Positions 1 to 7,429 of a stretch of DNA of 24,066 bases are shown here, piece by piece. Numbering within the stretch: position 1 is the stretch's first letter; each line of letters begins with the position of its first letter. The translations under genes and the position numbers were made by a program. The notes under the pieces were generated by a model. That model was not told the origin of the DNA and made no database searches. It saw nothing but the letters and a program-made list of their open reading frames with translations. Source of the stretch: Candidatus Dojkabacteria bacterium (GTDB lineage: Bacteria > Patescibacteriota > Dojkabacteria > J137); assembly GCA_003694175.1 (NCBI GenBank), contig RFKV01000059.1, positions 1-24,066 of the forward strand, given 5' to 3'.

Positions 1-69
1 CACTACAACTGCTAATGAATTTAATATTATAGTAATAAGTATGATTTAGGTGTTTTTAGTTGACTGGCT

Positions 70-2145
70 TTAGTTTTTTGTGTTTGTATCAGTACTGTCT
101 GGTAAATCTGCGGGGGTGGGCTCAAAAAACTCATCAGTTTGTGTCTTAGCTTTCGAACTACTGGTTACACTTTCTGAAACGCCCTGTGTTTTTGTACTAT
201 TGTCTTCTACAGGGTCTTGTATAGACACATTATTATTTGGAGAGATATATGATAGATAATCATCAACTGAAACTGAATTTGCCAATAAATCTTCATCTAT
301 GTCTAAACTATCAGTTTTTGCTGCGGTTTTTTCATTTTCTTTTGTATTTATGAACTCAGCAGTTATGTTAGGAGGTTCTTTTGCATACTCAGTTTTTTGA
401 GTCACATTGACATTTTTTAGAAATTCATCAAGTTCATCACTTACAGAAGAAATATCATCGCTAACGTAAATTTTCTCTGTGGTTTTTCTTCCCTTTATTA
501 TTCGATTAACTAATATCCAAGGAGTGACAAGTAAGACTATGGTGATGCAGCAAATTGCAGCAACAATTCCAATTGTGGCTAGAGGAATTTTTTGTCCTAG
601 AATTTCAATTCTATTTTCTGTACTCAAATCTATTTTAGATATGTCTTTAATTTCTATTTCCCAACTTAGGTTTGCTTCTTTACTATTTGAATCTTTGTAG
701 TAAGCTTTTATTGTTTTAGTACCAAACGAGAGTGGTTCTTCAGGCACACACACAAAACCGTTTTCGTCAAGATTGCAACTATCAAGAAAATTTTCGTTGT
801 TTATAAAAAATTTGAATGTTTCTGTCAAAACCTTGCCATTTTTACTGGGAATAAATTTTCCAGAGATACTTGGTTTTCTTTCATAGATTTGTGATTTGTC
901 GGCAGGAAGATTATCTACAATAAGGGCCTCACCTAACCCGCTTTGGGATGGCGAGGAGGACTGGGGAGTTATTTTAAGCATAAATACGTTGCTTTCTTTG
1001 CTTGTTAGGATGTCGGCGTTGTCTCTTACATTAATTTTAATTAAGTAAGATCCATTAGGTAGATCCTTAAAATTTATCACTTTTTTTAGTTCTAAATTAT
1101 CAGAATTCATCTCTGACAATTTCTTTTCCTTTTTACTTTCACTTTCTACCAAAAATATTTCTACCAGGTTTATGCCTTCGGGATCCGATAGTGTGTAGTG
1201 CATTTCAAACGACTCAGTATCTATTACTTTGCCTTGTTCTATGTTAAGGAAACTGATTTTAGTAGGTGAGTTTACTGGTTTACGACTTTCCTCTGAATTT
1301 TGAGATGGAACCGTTCCAGTCGCTTCCTTTGGATTTGGCTGGTTTGGTTGATTTTTGGGTTGTTCTTGTGGTGTTTTAGGCTTCGGAGGTGGAAGTGGTT
1401 TGACAATAGACAGTTCAAATTGCTGTCTCACCTCTCCACTGATTCCGTCATCTACAGCAATAATAATTGTATAGGTGGCTTTGTAGATACCTTGTGGCAA
1501 TACTCTTGAAAAAGAGTTTGTACTGATTAGTCCTGTTGTTTCATTTATTACCAAAAATGGAGCACCTTGGATAATCCTATATTTCAAAGGGTCTCCCTGT
1601 GCGTCAGATGCAATAATTTGATAACTCCAAGACTCTGTCTCATTGATTGTGAGTCGGTTAGGGCTGCTAGTAATCACTGGTAAAGTGTTGTTGTTTACTA
1701 ACCTCACAATTCTTCCGTTACATGCATCATATTCATTGTCGTTGTTTTTCAATTTCAAGCATATCCTTAAGCAATAAATACCGTCCACTACACCGGAATT
1801 TTGAGTGTTTATAGTGTTCCATGAATGGTTATAGGTATTTAAAGATGAAGGTCCGATTGACTCTAGAATAGTGCTAACTCTAGTAGTGCAAGCTACTCGA
1901 TCGTTTAAGTCTACTTTAAAGGCAATTTGCGATTGGTCATTATCAGACATTATCCAAGATATATTTACCGTTCCCCTCAGAATTGTATTGGGAAGTGGGC
2001 TCATTACCACGAACGTATCACGACTGTCATCAAGGTTTTGTCTTATGAGTATTTGAGCATTTGATTTAAAGATAAATAAAAGATTAGCTGTGCCCAAGCT
2101 AATCAAAACAAAGAAGATCGCGAATACTAACTTTCTGATACTCAT
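70..2145 (-). CDS. Secreted, membrane-anchored Ig-like domain protein
   Basis: This 691-residue envelope protein is recognised by architecture only; its role is unknown. A hydrophobic signal segment (about residues 5-30) ends in a possible S-N-A signal peptidase site. A first extracellular domain with four cysteines (C86, C125, C129, C142) is followed by a cadherin/He_PIG-like Ig domain (about 155-248, with features such as ASDAQGDPLKYR and INETTGLIS). A proline/glutamine-rich linker (about 249-292) leads to two further beta-rich Ig-like segments (about 295-393 and 405-500). One membrane helix (about 519-548) is followed by a basic stop-transfer RIIKGRK and an acidic, Ser/Thr-rich cytoplasmic tail of about 140 residues. 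The start ATG overlaps the stop of the upstream binding-protein gene as ATGA, with AAAGGA about 10 bases upstream, so the two are translationally coupled. An adhesin or scaffold partner for the binding protein is plausible but not shown. Confidence 0.85.
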   Translation of the reverse strand: MSIRKLVFAIFFVLISLGTANLLFIFKSNAQILIRQNLDDSRDTFVVMSPLPNTILRGTVNISWIMSDNDQSQIAFKVDLNDRVACTTRVSTILESIGPSSLNTYNHSWNTINTQNSGVVDGIYCLRICLKLKNNDNEYDACNGRIVRLVNNNTLPVITSSPNRLTINETESWSYQIIASDAQGDPLKYRIIQGAPFLVINETTGLISTNSFSRVLPQGIYKATYTIIIAVDDGISGEVRQQFELSIVKPLPPPKPKTPQEQPKNQPNQPNPKEATGTVPSQNSEESRKPVNSPTKISFLNIEQGKVIDTESFEMHYTLSDPEGINLVEIFLVESESKKEKKLSEMNSDNLELKKVINFKDLPNGSYLIKINVRDNADILTSKESNVFMLKITPQSSSPSQSGLGEALIVDNLPADKSQIYERKPSISGKFIPSKNGKVLTETFKFFINNENFLDSCNLDENGFVCVPEEPLSFGTKTIKAYYKDSNSKEANLSWEIEIKDISKIDLSTENRIEILGQKIPLATIGIVAAICCITIVLLVTPWILVNRIIKGRKTTEKIYVSDDISSVSDELDEFLKNVNVTQKTEYAKEPPNITAEFINTKENEKTAAKTDSLDIDEDLLANSVSVDDYLSYISPNNNVSIQDPVEDNSTKTQGVSESVTSSSKAKTQTDEFFEPTPADLPDSTDTNTKN

Positions 2146-3590
2146 CCTAATTTTCCTTTTAACGTTAATATCAGTTGAATAGCATTATTTGTTTTTGCTA
2201 TGTTGTTTTGATTTGCTAAAGCTTGATTTAGTAGTTTGTCAAATTCCTCTCTTACCTCCAGACCTTTAACCATATCCCAGCTTTCTGCATATCGTAATGA
2301 TTCGTTGAAAACTTTAAGATACTCATCTGACTTGAGTTCATCAGACATGTCAAGTCTTGGATATAGTATTCCGAAGACTCCGTAGTAGTTTTTTATGTTT
2401 CTACTGAGTTTTCTGTATTGTTCTGGTTGCGAAAGCCATTCTAGGAATCTCCAACTTGATTGGGAATTTGGTCTGTTAAGTGCAACCATGTTACCCCAAT
2501 AGTCCACCCAGTTATGTATCGGTTCAGACTGTCCTGGAAGCTGAGGGATTTGTGATACCCCTATATTTAGACCTAAGTTAAAGTCTTCATTAGCTTTTAT
2601 TATCTCTCTTAATCTGTAGCTGGAAACAATCATCATTGCTAGTTTTCCTTCAACAAAAAGTTGTGTATCTTTTGGCAAGGACGAAGACCAAGTACCGTTA
2701 ATCGGGTCTATAAAACTTTTGTAATACTCTAACGCAATTAAAGTGTTTGGCGATTCTGAAAATATGGTAATTCCTTGTCTATTAACAATCTGTACTCCAT
2801 TTTGTCGCATTAATATATTAAACAATTCCATTGCAAAACTTGTATTTGATGCTACTCCTGCGGAAAACCCCGCCTGTACAATAGTACCTCCATTTCTAAC
2901 TGTCAAATTTTGAGCAAGAGATTTAAAGGTGGCCCAACTTGTAGGAGGTGTTGAAACTGCGGCATTTAGTAGCAAGTCTTTATTGTATGCTATCGCAAAT
3001 GTATCAATCCACATTGGAAGTCCATAAACGGACTTTGTGGCTTCGTCACCAAAGTCACTGACTACTGATTTATAAAATGTGCTCTTTAATGTGTCGAAAT
3101 CTATGTTGTTGCTTGGTTTGGTGTACTGCTCGTAATCCGCAGCCCAAGTATTATTTATCATGAAAATATCAGGAATTTTGACTGGGTCGTTCTCTTTTAA
3201 AATTCTGTTTAGCTCTGCTCTATAAGTAATTGCAGAGTCATAAAATTTTCCCTGTGGCCATTTGTTACTATATTCTATCGTTACATTTGGGTTTAGGGCT
3301 TGGTATTCGTCAATTAAGGGCTGCACAACTGATCTGTCTAGAAAAACTCCCCACCATTGCAGCACAACTTTTTTACCAGTTTGTTCATCCGGTTGGTTTC
3401 TTTTTACAGTTCTGCTTCCTTGGCCTGATAATCCTGAAAAAAGCAAAATCAAAATTGTAACAGCAACTAAAGCAATAAGGCCGAAAACCAAAAATCCAGG
3501 AATTTTCTGCTTTGGTTTGTCTTCAGTTATTACAATTGGATCTGGATCAGTTTCTTTTAGATACTCAGGCTGTTCGTAGAAGTCTGACAT
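2142..3590 (-). CDS. Extracellular solute-binding protein (family 1-like) with N-terminal membrane anchor
   Basis: This 482-residue protein resembles ABC-transporter sugar-type solute-binding proteins. The mature part starts with the usual beta strand (KKVVLQWWGVF, about 73-83), then PLIDEYQALNPNVTIEY, a region PDIFMINNTWAADYEQY, and YGLPMWIDTFAIAYNKDLL, all typical of the fold; a later VEGKLAMMIVSSYRLR also fits. Instead of a lipobox there is a hydrophilic N-terminal tail of about 30 residues ending in KPKQK and one membrane helix (about 31-53), so it is probably tethered by a type II anchor with the binding domain outside. No permease or ATPase subunit of an ABC importer lies in the window, so it may work with a distant transporter or act as a sensor or adhesin. 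It is first in the operon, behind an extended -10 promoter, and ends in an ATGA overlap with the Ig-domain gene. Ligand unknown. Confidence 0.88.
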   Translation of the reverse strand: MSDFYEQPEYLKETDPDPIVITEDKPKQKIPGFLVFGLIALVAVTILILLFSGLSGQGSRTVKRNQPDEQTGKKVVLQWWGVFLDRSVVQPLIDEYQALNPNVTIEYSNKWPQGKFYDSAITYRAELNRILKENDPVKIPDIFMINNTWAADYEQYTKPSNNIDFDTLKSTFYKSVVSDFGDEATKSVYGLPMWIDTFAIAYNKDLLLNAAVSTPPTSWATFKSLAQNLTVRNGGTIVQAGFSAGVASNTSFAMELFNILMRQNGVQIVNRQGITIFSESPNTLIALEYYKSFIDPINGTWSSSLPKDTQLFVEGKLAMMIVSSYRLREIIKANEDFNLGLNIGVSQIPQLPGQSEPIHNWVDYWGNMVALNRPNSQSSWRFLEWLSQPEQYRKLSRNIKNYYGVFGILYPRLDMSDELKSDEYLKVFNESLRYAESWDMVKGLEVREEFDKLLNQALANQNNIAKTNNAIQLILTLKGKLG

Positions 3591-3620
3591 TAAGTTCTTT
3601 CTGATAAGTAATATGTCACA

Positions 3621-3649
3621 ATTATATCAAATTCAATCTTTGGGCTTAA
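3621..3649 (-). promoter_or_regulatory. Predicted extended -10 promoter for the solute-binding protein operon
   Basis: On the minus strand TATAAT (plus 3621-3626) is preceded by TG at the extended -10 position (TGATATAAT) and, after 17 bases, by TTAAGC as a weak -35 (plus 3644-3649). Transcription would begin near 3614, leaving a leader of about 24 bases to the ATG at 3590. It lies back to back with the plus-strand promoter at 3670-3697. Confidence 0.6.
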
Positions 3650-3669
3650 TAACGTTTCATCGAGAGGTC

Positions 3670-3697
3670 TTGCCATGTAATTGAAGTATAATATAAT
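3670..3697 (+). promoter_or_regulatory. Predicted sigma70-type promoter for the membrane protein-ligase operon
   Basis: TTGCCA (3670-3675), a 16-base spacer and TATAAT (3692-3697); a second overlapping TATAAT lies at 3687-3692. The predicted start of transcription is near 3704, about 30 bases before the ATG at 3736. Confidence 0.6.
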
Positions 3698-3735
3698 CAA
3701 AAATTTTGTATACTTAGCTGTATTTATTGGATCAA

Positions 3736-4929
3736 ATGGCTAGTTTGTACCAAACGGCAGCAAACGTTAGAAAAATTATTTTGGGTTTTCTAGTTTTTTC
3801 TGTGATTTTGATTGGATACGATACATATCAAAGATTTCAGATACAGTCTAAGGAAAGTGGTATTAAGGCTCTCTCACAAAGAAGATTTTATATGGAGCCC
3901 AGCAGGGTTTTTGGTGAAATTGAATTTATAACGGTTCCTGGTATATCAGGTGTCAATTACTACCCGTCAACGTTTACTGTGGAAAGCATATATCCTGCGT
4001 TTCCTGATGTTGCCTATGTGTATCAGTTAGAGAAACCAAGAATTCGATCAAATACTACCGAAGATGCTTTAGAAGTTGCAAGAAACCTTGGTTTCCAAGA
4101 TTTGTCAAGTCAACTAGACTCTGAGATCTATGAGTGGTTTAGCCAGGATAAGGCAAAGCGTTTAACTTTTGATTTAGGTGGAAAGAAGTGGCTACTTAAA
4201 ACTGATTACGTAAACAGTTTGGATGCTAAGTCGTCAAAAAGAGTGCTTAATGATATTACTAGTTATCCACCTTTGATAAAAAATATTATCAAAAGGTTAA
4301 ATTTTGGCACGTTCGGGTTGCCCGATGGAAAAGTTGACGTTAAATTATCAACTATGGACCCTAATGGTAATTTTACTGAGGTGAGTTCCTCAGCCCAGGC
4401 AAGTTATGTACACATTTTCGTGAAGAGGTCAATACCTCTTGCCGATTTAAAACCTGCCAGTTTGCAGCCAGAAAGGTTGCCAAATGAGAAAGTTCCAACA
4501 CCTGTTTCAGGATACGTTTTTAAAAAAGATCCTCGCAGAGGATCAATAAATTTTGTAGTATCTAATGATTTGAGAAACTTATCTAAAGATTTTTTTGAGT
4601 TGGAGTTTACGGATTTTAATTATCTTCCTCAAAAGGGTGCATACCTAATTGTTACCCCTTCTGAAGCTTTTACCAATTTACAGCTTGGTCGAGGTTCACT
4701 GGTTTACGTAGGCCCTCAAAACTCGGACTTTTTCGAAAATTACACAAATATTAAATTACTTCGAGTTAGATTTGACGCCAGAAGGACAGAACTTGGATAC
4801 TACGAGCCTGACAGTTATGTAAACAATGGCTATGTGATACCAATTTATATTTTTCGCGGTACGGCTGAGATGGAAGATGGTAGATTAGCAACAGTAGTCT
4901 TTTATATCGATGCAATCAAGAGAATATGA
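3736..4929 (+). CDS. Single-span membrane protein of unknown function, operonic with DNA ligase
   Basis: I do not recognise this protein of about 397 residues. It has a short basic N-terminus, one membrane helix (roughly residues 10-30, IILGFLVFSVILIGY) and a large, probably extracytoplasmic, mixed alpha/beta domain without cysteine pairs. The last 60 residues (GYYEPDSYVNNGYVIPIYIF followed by a variable loop and VVFYIDAIKR) recall the end of YycH/YycI-type periplasmic domains, in which a tyrosine/proline strand precedes a final hydrophobic strand; this is only a weak visual resemblance. An in-frame TTG at 3727 would add three residues. ATG 3736 was preferred because it is the better codon; no Shine-Dalgarno decides between them. 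The stop overlaps the ligase start as ATGA (4926-4929), so the two are cotranscribed and probably translationally coupled, although no functional link to DNA joining is obvious. Confidence 0.85.
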   Translation: MASLYQTAANVRKIILGFLVFSVILIGYDTYQRFQIQSKESGIKALSQRRFYMEPSRVFGEIEFITVPGISGVNYYPSTFTVESIYPAFPDVAYVYQLEKPRIRSNTTEDALEVARNLGFQDLSSQLDSEIYEWFSQDKAKRLTFDLGGKKWLLKTDYVNSLDAKSSKRVLNDITSYPPLIKNIIKRLNFGTFGLPDGKVDVKLSTMDPNGNFTEVSSSAQASYVHIFVKRSIPLADLKPASLQPERLPNEKVPTPVSGYVFKKDPRRGSINFVVSNDLRNLSKDFFELEFTDFNYLPQKGAYLIVTPSEAFTNLQLGRGSLVYVGPQNSDFFENYTNIKLLRVRFDARRTELGYYEPDSYVNNGYVIPIYIFRGTAEMEDGRLATVVFYIDAIKRI

Positions 4930-6734
4930 AAATAAAAGATTTCATGGAAATTTTGGCAAAGATAGAATCTCTCTCATCACGCAATGAGGTAACAAAGTTT
5001 TTGGCTGCTCAGTTTGATAAAATTAATAAAGACTCAATTGATCCTTTCTTTTACCTCATCCAGGGAAGGCTTGCCCCTAAATTTGTTGATATTGAGTATA
5101 ACTTCTCAGAGAAGTTGATATTAACTTCTCTTTCAAGTTTTTACATGGATTTTGATCTATCGAAATTATTAAGCTCTATCGGAGATCTTGGAGACTTGGT
5201 ACTTTATCTTAAAATGGAACGTGATCCAAAAATGGTTGATGCTTCTGAGCAGGTAACAGATGAAGACAGCATTCTCCTTCTTTGGCTAAGACTTAAAGCA
5301 CTTGCAGAAATTTCTGGAAAAGGTTCGCAAGATTTCAAGGCCAAAAATTTTTTAGAAATTATTTCGTCAGTGTCTCCGACCGCTGCTAAGTATATAACAA
5401 GAATCATTTTGGGAGATCTTAGGTTAGGTATTTCAGAAAAAACAGTTTTGGATGCGTTGGGATATTTTATGACAAACAATAAAGCGTTAAAGGATGAGAT
5501 AAATTATGCATTTGGTGTATGTTCAGATTTAAGCTTTTTGGCAAAACTCTTATTTGATTTAAAGCTTAAAAATTTAAATGTATCTGAGATAAAGAGCTTC
5601 TTGAGGAATATTAGTCCAACTGTTGGTCTTCCAGTTGCTCCGAAACTTGTAGAGAGAGAGGTATCTCCTGAGGCAGTCTGGAGGCGCATGCCAAACTGTA
5701 TAGTACAGCCAAAACTTGATGGTCTGCGTGGTCAGATTCACTATGATGGGAATCATGGATTTATTTTTTCCAGAAACCAAGAAAATTTGACCTCCCAGTT
5801 CCCTGAGATAGTTGAGGCTTTAGGGGAGCTAAATGTCAGTACAATAATTCTTGATTCGGAGATTGTTTCATATGATTATGATAATCACAAACTTGGCACT
5901 TATCACGAGACCATGCAAAGAAGGAGAAAGTATGATATTGAACTATTTTCGCACCAAATTCCGGTATCAGCGATGTGTTTTGATGTTTTATACTTAAATG
6001 GCAGGAATTTAATGAATTTGTCTGTCGTTGAAAGGATTAATATTTTAAGGGACTTACTCTCAAAAATGCCTAATAACTTTCCCATAAAACTACTTGAAAC
6101 ACAACAAGTTACATCCATAGATAATTTATCAGATTTTTATTTCTCATGCGTGAGTCAAGGGCTTGAAGGTATAATAGCTAAAGCAGAAGACAGCATATAT
6201 GAACCAGGTTTAAGAAATTTTCAATGGATTAAACTTAAATACAATTCTCTCGAAAAAATGGTAGATACCTTAGATTTGATCGTAATGGGATTTTATTCCG
6301 GAAGTGGTGCAAGGACTAAATTTGGTTTAGGCGCATTGTTGTGTGGTGTTATAGGTGAGGATGAAAAAATATATTCTGTTGCAAAGGTGGGTAGTGGATT
6401 TACACAAGAATTAATGACGGAGTTATACTCTTTGCTGATTGAACTGAAGATGCCATACCCCGATAAGTCATATGTTTTTGATAAAAGTACTAAACCAGAT
6501 TTTTGGGTAAGGCAAAAGTTAATTGTTGAGGTGGATGCTGACGAAATTACTAGAAGTCCAATATACTTAGCCGGTAAAGGTATACCAACGATGCTTTCTA
6601 ACGATGATTTTTCCAAGGGATTATCCCTTCGCTTTCCAAGAATTAAAAGAATACGTTTCGACAAATCAAATCCAACCACCGTAAGTGAGCTTATTAACAT
6701 GTATATTGCCAGAAAGAATCGTGAAAGAGTCTAG
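4926..6734 (+). CDS. lig: ATP-dependent DNA ligase, archaeal-type
   Basis: This 602-residue enzyme would seal nicks in DNA using ATP, forming a lysine-AMP intermediate. All nucleotidyltransferase motifs are visible: motif I KLDG with catalytic K263, the arginine-containing SRNQ (282-285), motif III LDSEI (309-313), IIIa FDVLYLNG (352-359), IV EGIIAK (414-419), V WIKLKY (434-439), the OB-fold signature VEVDADEIT (534-542) and motif VI RFPRIKRIRFDK (569-580). Residues 1-230 form the alpha-helical DNA-binding domain, including YITRIILGDLRLGISEKTVL, typical of the archaeal/eukaryotic Lig I class. The length matches archaeal ligases (about 560-610) and exceeds that of minimal bacterial LigC/LigD-type enzymes. 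Most bacteria rely on NAD-dependent LigA, which is not in this window. The start is the ATG in the ATGA overlap with the membrane protein gene. A terminator lies about 85 bases after the stop. Confidence 0.96.
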   Translation: MKIKDFMEILAKIESLSSRNEVTKFLAAQFDKINKDSIDPFFYLIQGRLAPKFVDIEYNFSEKLILTSLSSFYMDFDLSKLLSSIGDLGDLVLYLKMERDPKMVDASEQVTDEDSILLLWLRLKALAEISGKGSQDFKAKNFLEIISSVSPTAAKYITRIILGDLRLGISEKTVLDALGYFMTNNKALKDEINYAFGVCSDLSFLAKLLFDLKLKNLNVSEIKSFLRNISPTVGLPVAPKLVEREVSPEAVWRRMPNCIVQPKLDGLRGQIHYDGNHGFIFSRNQENLTSQFPEIVEALGELNVSTIILDSEIVSYDYDNHKLGTYHETMQRRRKYDIELFSHQIPVSAMCFDVLYLNGRNLMNLSVVERINILRDLLSKMPNNFPIKLLETQQVTSIDNLSDFYFSCVSQGLEGIIAKAEDSIYEPGLRNFQWIKLKYNSLEKMVDTLDLIVMGFYSGSGARTKFGLGALLCGVIGEDEKIYSVAKVGSGFTQELMTELYSLLIELKMPYPDKSYVFDKSTKPDFWVRQKLIVEVDADEITRSPIYLAGKGIPTMLSNDDFSKGLSLRFPRIKRIRFDKSNPTTVSELINMYIARKNRERV

Positions 6735-6801
6735 TTACAAAAAACTTAGATGATGAAATTTATGTTATACGGAATATACTTTAAGTTTTTCTGCAAAGTT
6801 G

Positions 6802-7287
6802 TTACCCATAAAATGCGAAAGCCTGATGCGGCTTTTTTTCCTTTCTCGCTAAGTTCTCTGGTATTGTAAACTTTGTAATTCTGTCTGCACCAGGTCTTAT
6901 GTAAGGGTCAAGAATAAAGTCCTGATCTCTAATTATCAGAAGAGTTATTCCACCTGCTTCCAAAACTTGGTTGTTAATGGTTCTGATGATTTCTTTATGA
7001 CTTTTTCTGAACTCTAAGTTGCCGGCTTCTGGGGCAATAACAACAAGCCCGTATTGAGCTTCAGCTTGTGTGGCCAGTTGCAAAAAACTTTCTATCCCTT
7101 CTTCCCATGTTTCCACATTTTCCGAATTTACATAGTTTTTTGTGTTTACTGGAAGGTACTCTACTCCAATTCCTACTTCCTTTTGAACCTTTAGAAACTC
7201 GGGTATGTATCTATATATGTTTAGACACCGTTTTCTCTTCGCACTATCTTTAACTATGTCAAGTATTTTTATCTCATCTGGATACAT
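6802..7287 (-). CDS. Hypothetical protein; C-terminal half resembles the end of a P-loop ATPase fold without Walker A
   Basis: This 161-residue protein is not confidently recognised. Residues about 78-140 run as strand LVVIAPEAG, a helix with a basic patch (EFRKSHKEIIRTINNQVLE), strand GITLLIIRDQDFIL and DPYIRPGADRITKF. This order recalls the Walker B-to-sensor part of Zot/HerA/conjugation-type ATPases, where the equivalent would be 'hhhhDEA...hhhhsQ...'. Here the acidic pair is reduced to P-E and there is no GxxxxGK(S/T) anywhere in the open frame, which extends upstream without a stop to 7383 but with no ATG, GTG or TTG. It is either a non-catalytic relative or something unrelated. Its 3' end contains, on the opposite strand, the terminator of the ligase operon. 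A TATAAT (plus 7319-7324) lies about 32 bases upstream of the ATG. The basic tail RKEKKPHQ is encoded by the terminator stem region. Confidence 0.7.
   Translation of the reverse strand: MYPDEIKILDIVKDSAKRKRCLNIYRYIPEFLKVQKEVGIGVEYLPVNTKNYVNSENVETWEEGIESFLQLATQAEAQYGLVVIAPEAGNLEFRKSHKEIIRTINNQVLEAGGITLLIIRDQDFILDPYIRPGADRITKFTIPENLARKEKKPHQAFAFYG
6818..6839 (+). terminator. Rho-independent terminator of the ligase operon
   Basis: AAAGCC (6818-6823), loop TGATGC and GGCTTT (6830-6835) form a perfect 6-bp stem, running into seven Ts (6833-6839). The T-tract exists only for plus-strand transcription, so it ends the operon coming from 3736-6734. It sits inside the coding 3' end of the convergent gene at 6802-7287. 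Confidence 0.7.
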
Positions 7288-7318
7288 TTTTTCATGATAA
7301 AATGATGCTGCTGTATGG

Positions 7319-7324
7319 ATTATA
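7319..7324 (-). promoter_or_regulatory. Possible -10 element for the 161-residue gene
   Basis: TATAAT on the minus strand about 32 bases upstream of the ATG at 7287. The -35 region (CAGACA, 18-base spacer) is poor, so this is tentative. Confidence 0.35.
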
Positions 7325-7429
7325 AAACAGTTGAACCAGGTTTGTCTGGCCTGTTTAATGTTTTTGGTTTGTGGTGTCTTAACTTATGTAATTCTCCTAA
7401 TTTAATCTTTTTTAAATAGTTTTTTGAAG

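Noticed and set aside
1..69. Start of a further minus-strand gene downstream of the Ig-domain gene
   Set aside because: After a TAA one frame reads a hydrophobic stretch, but it has no ATG, GTG or TTG start near its beginning and is cut by the window edge, so it cannot be supported.
6293..6700. 135-codon antisense frame within the ligase gene
   Set aside because: It lies wholly opposite conserved ligase motifs and has no recognisable domain or initiation signal.
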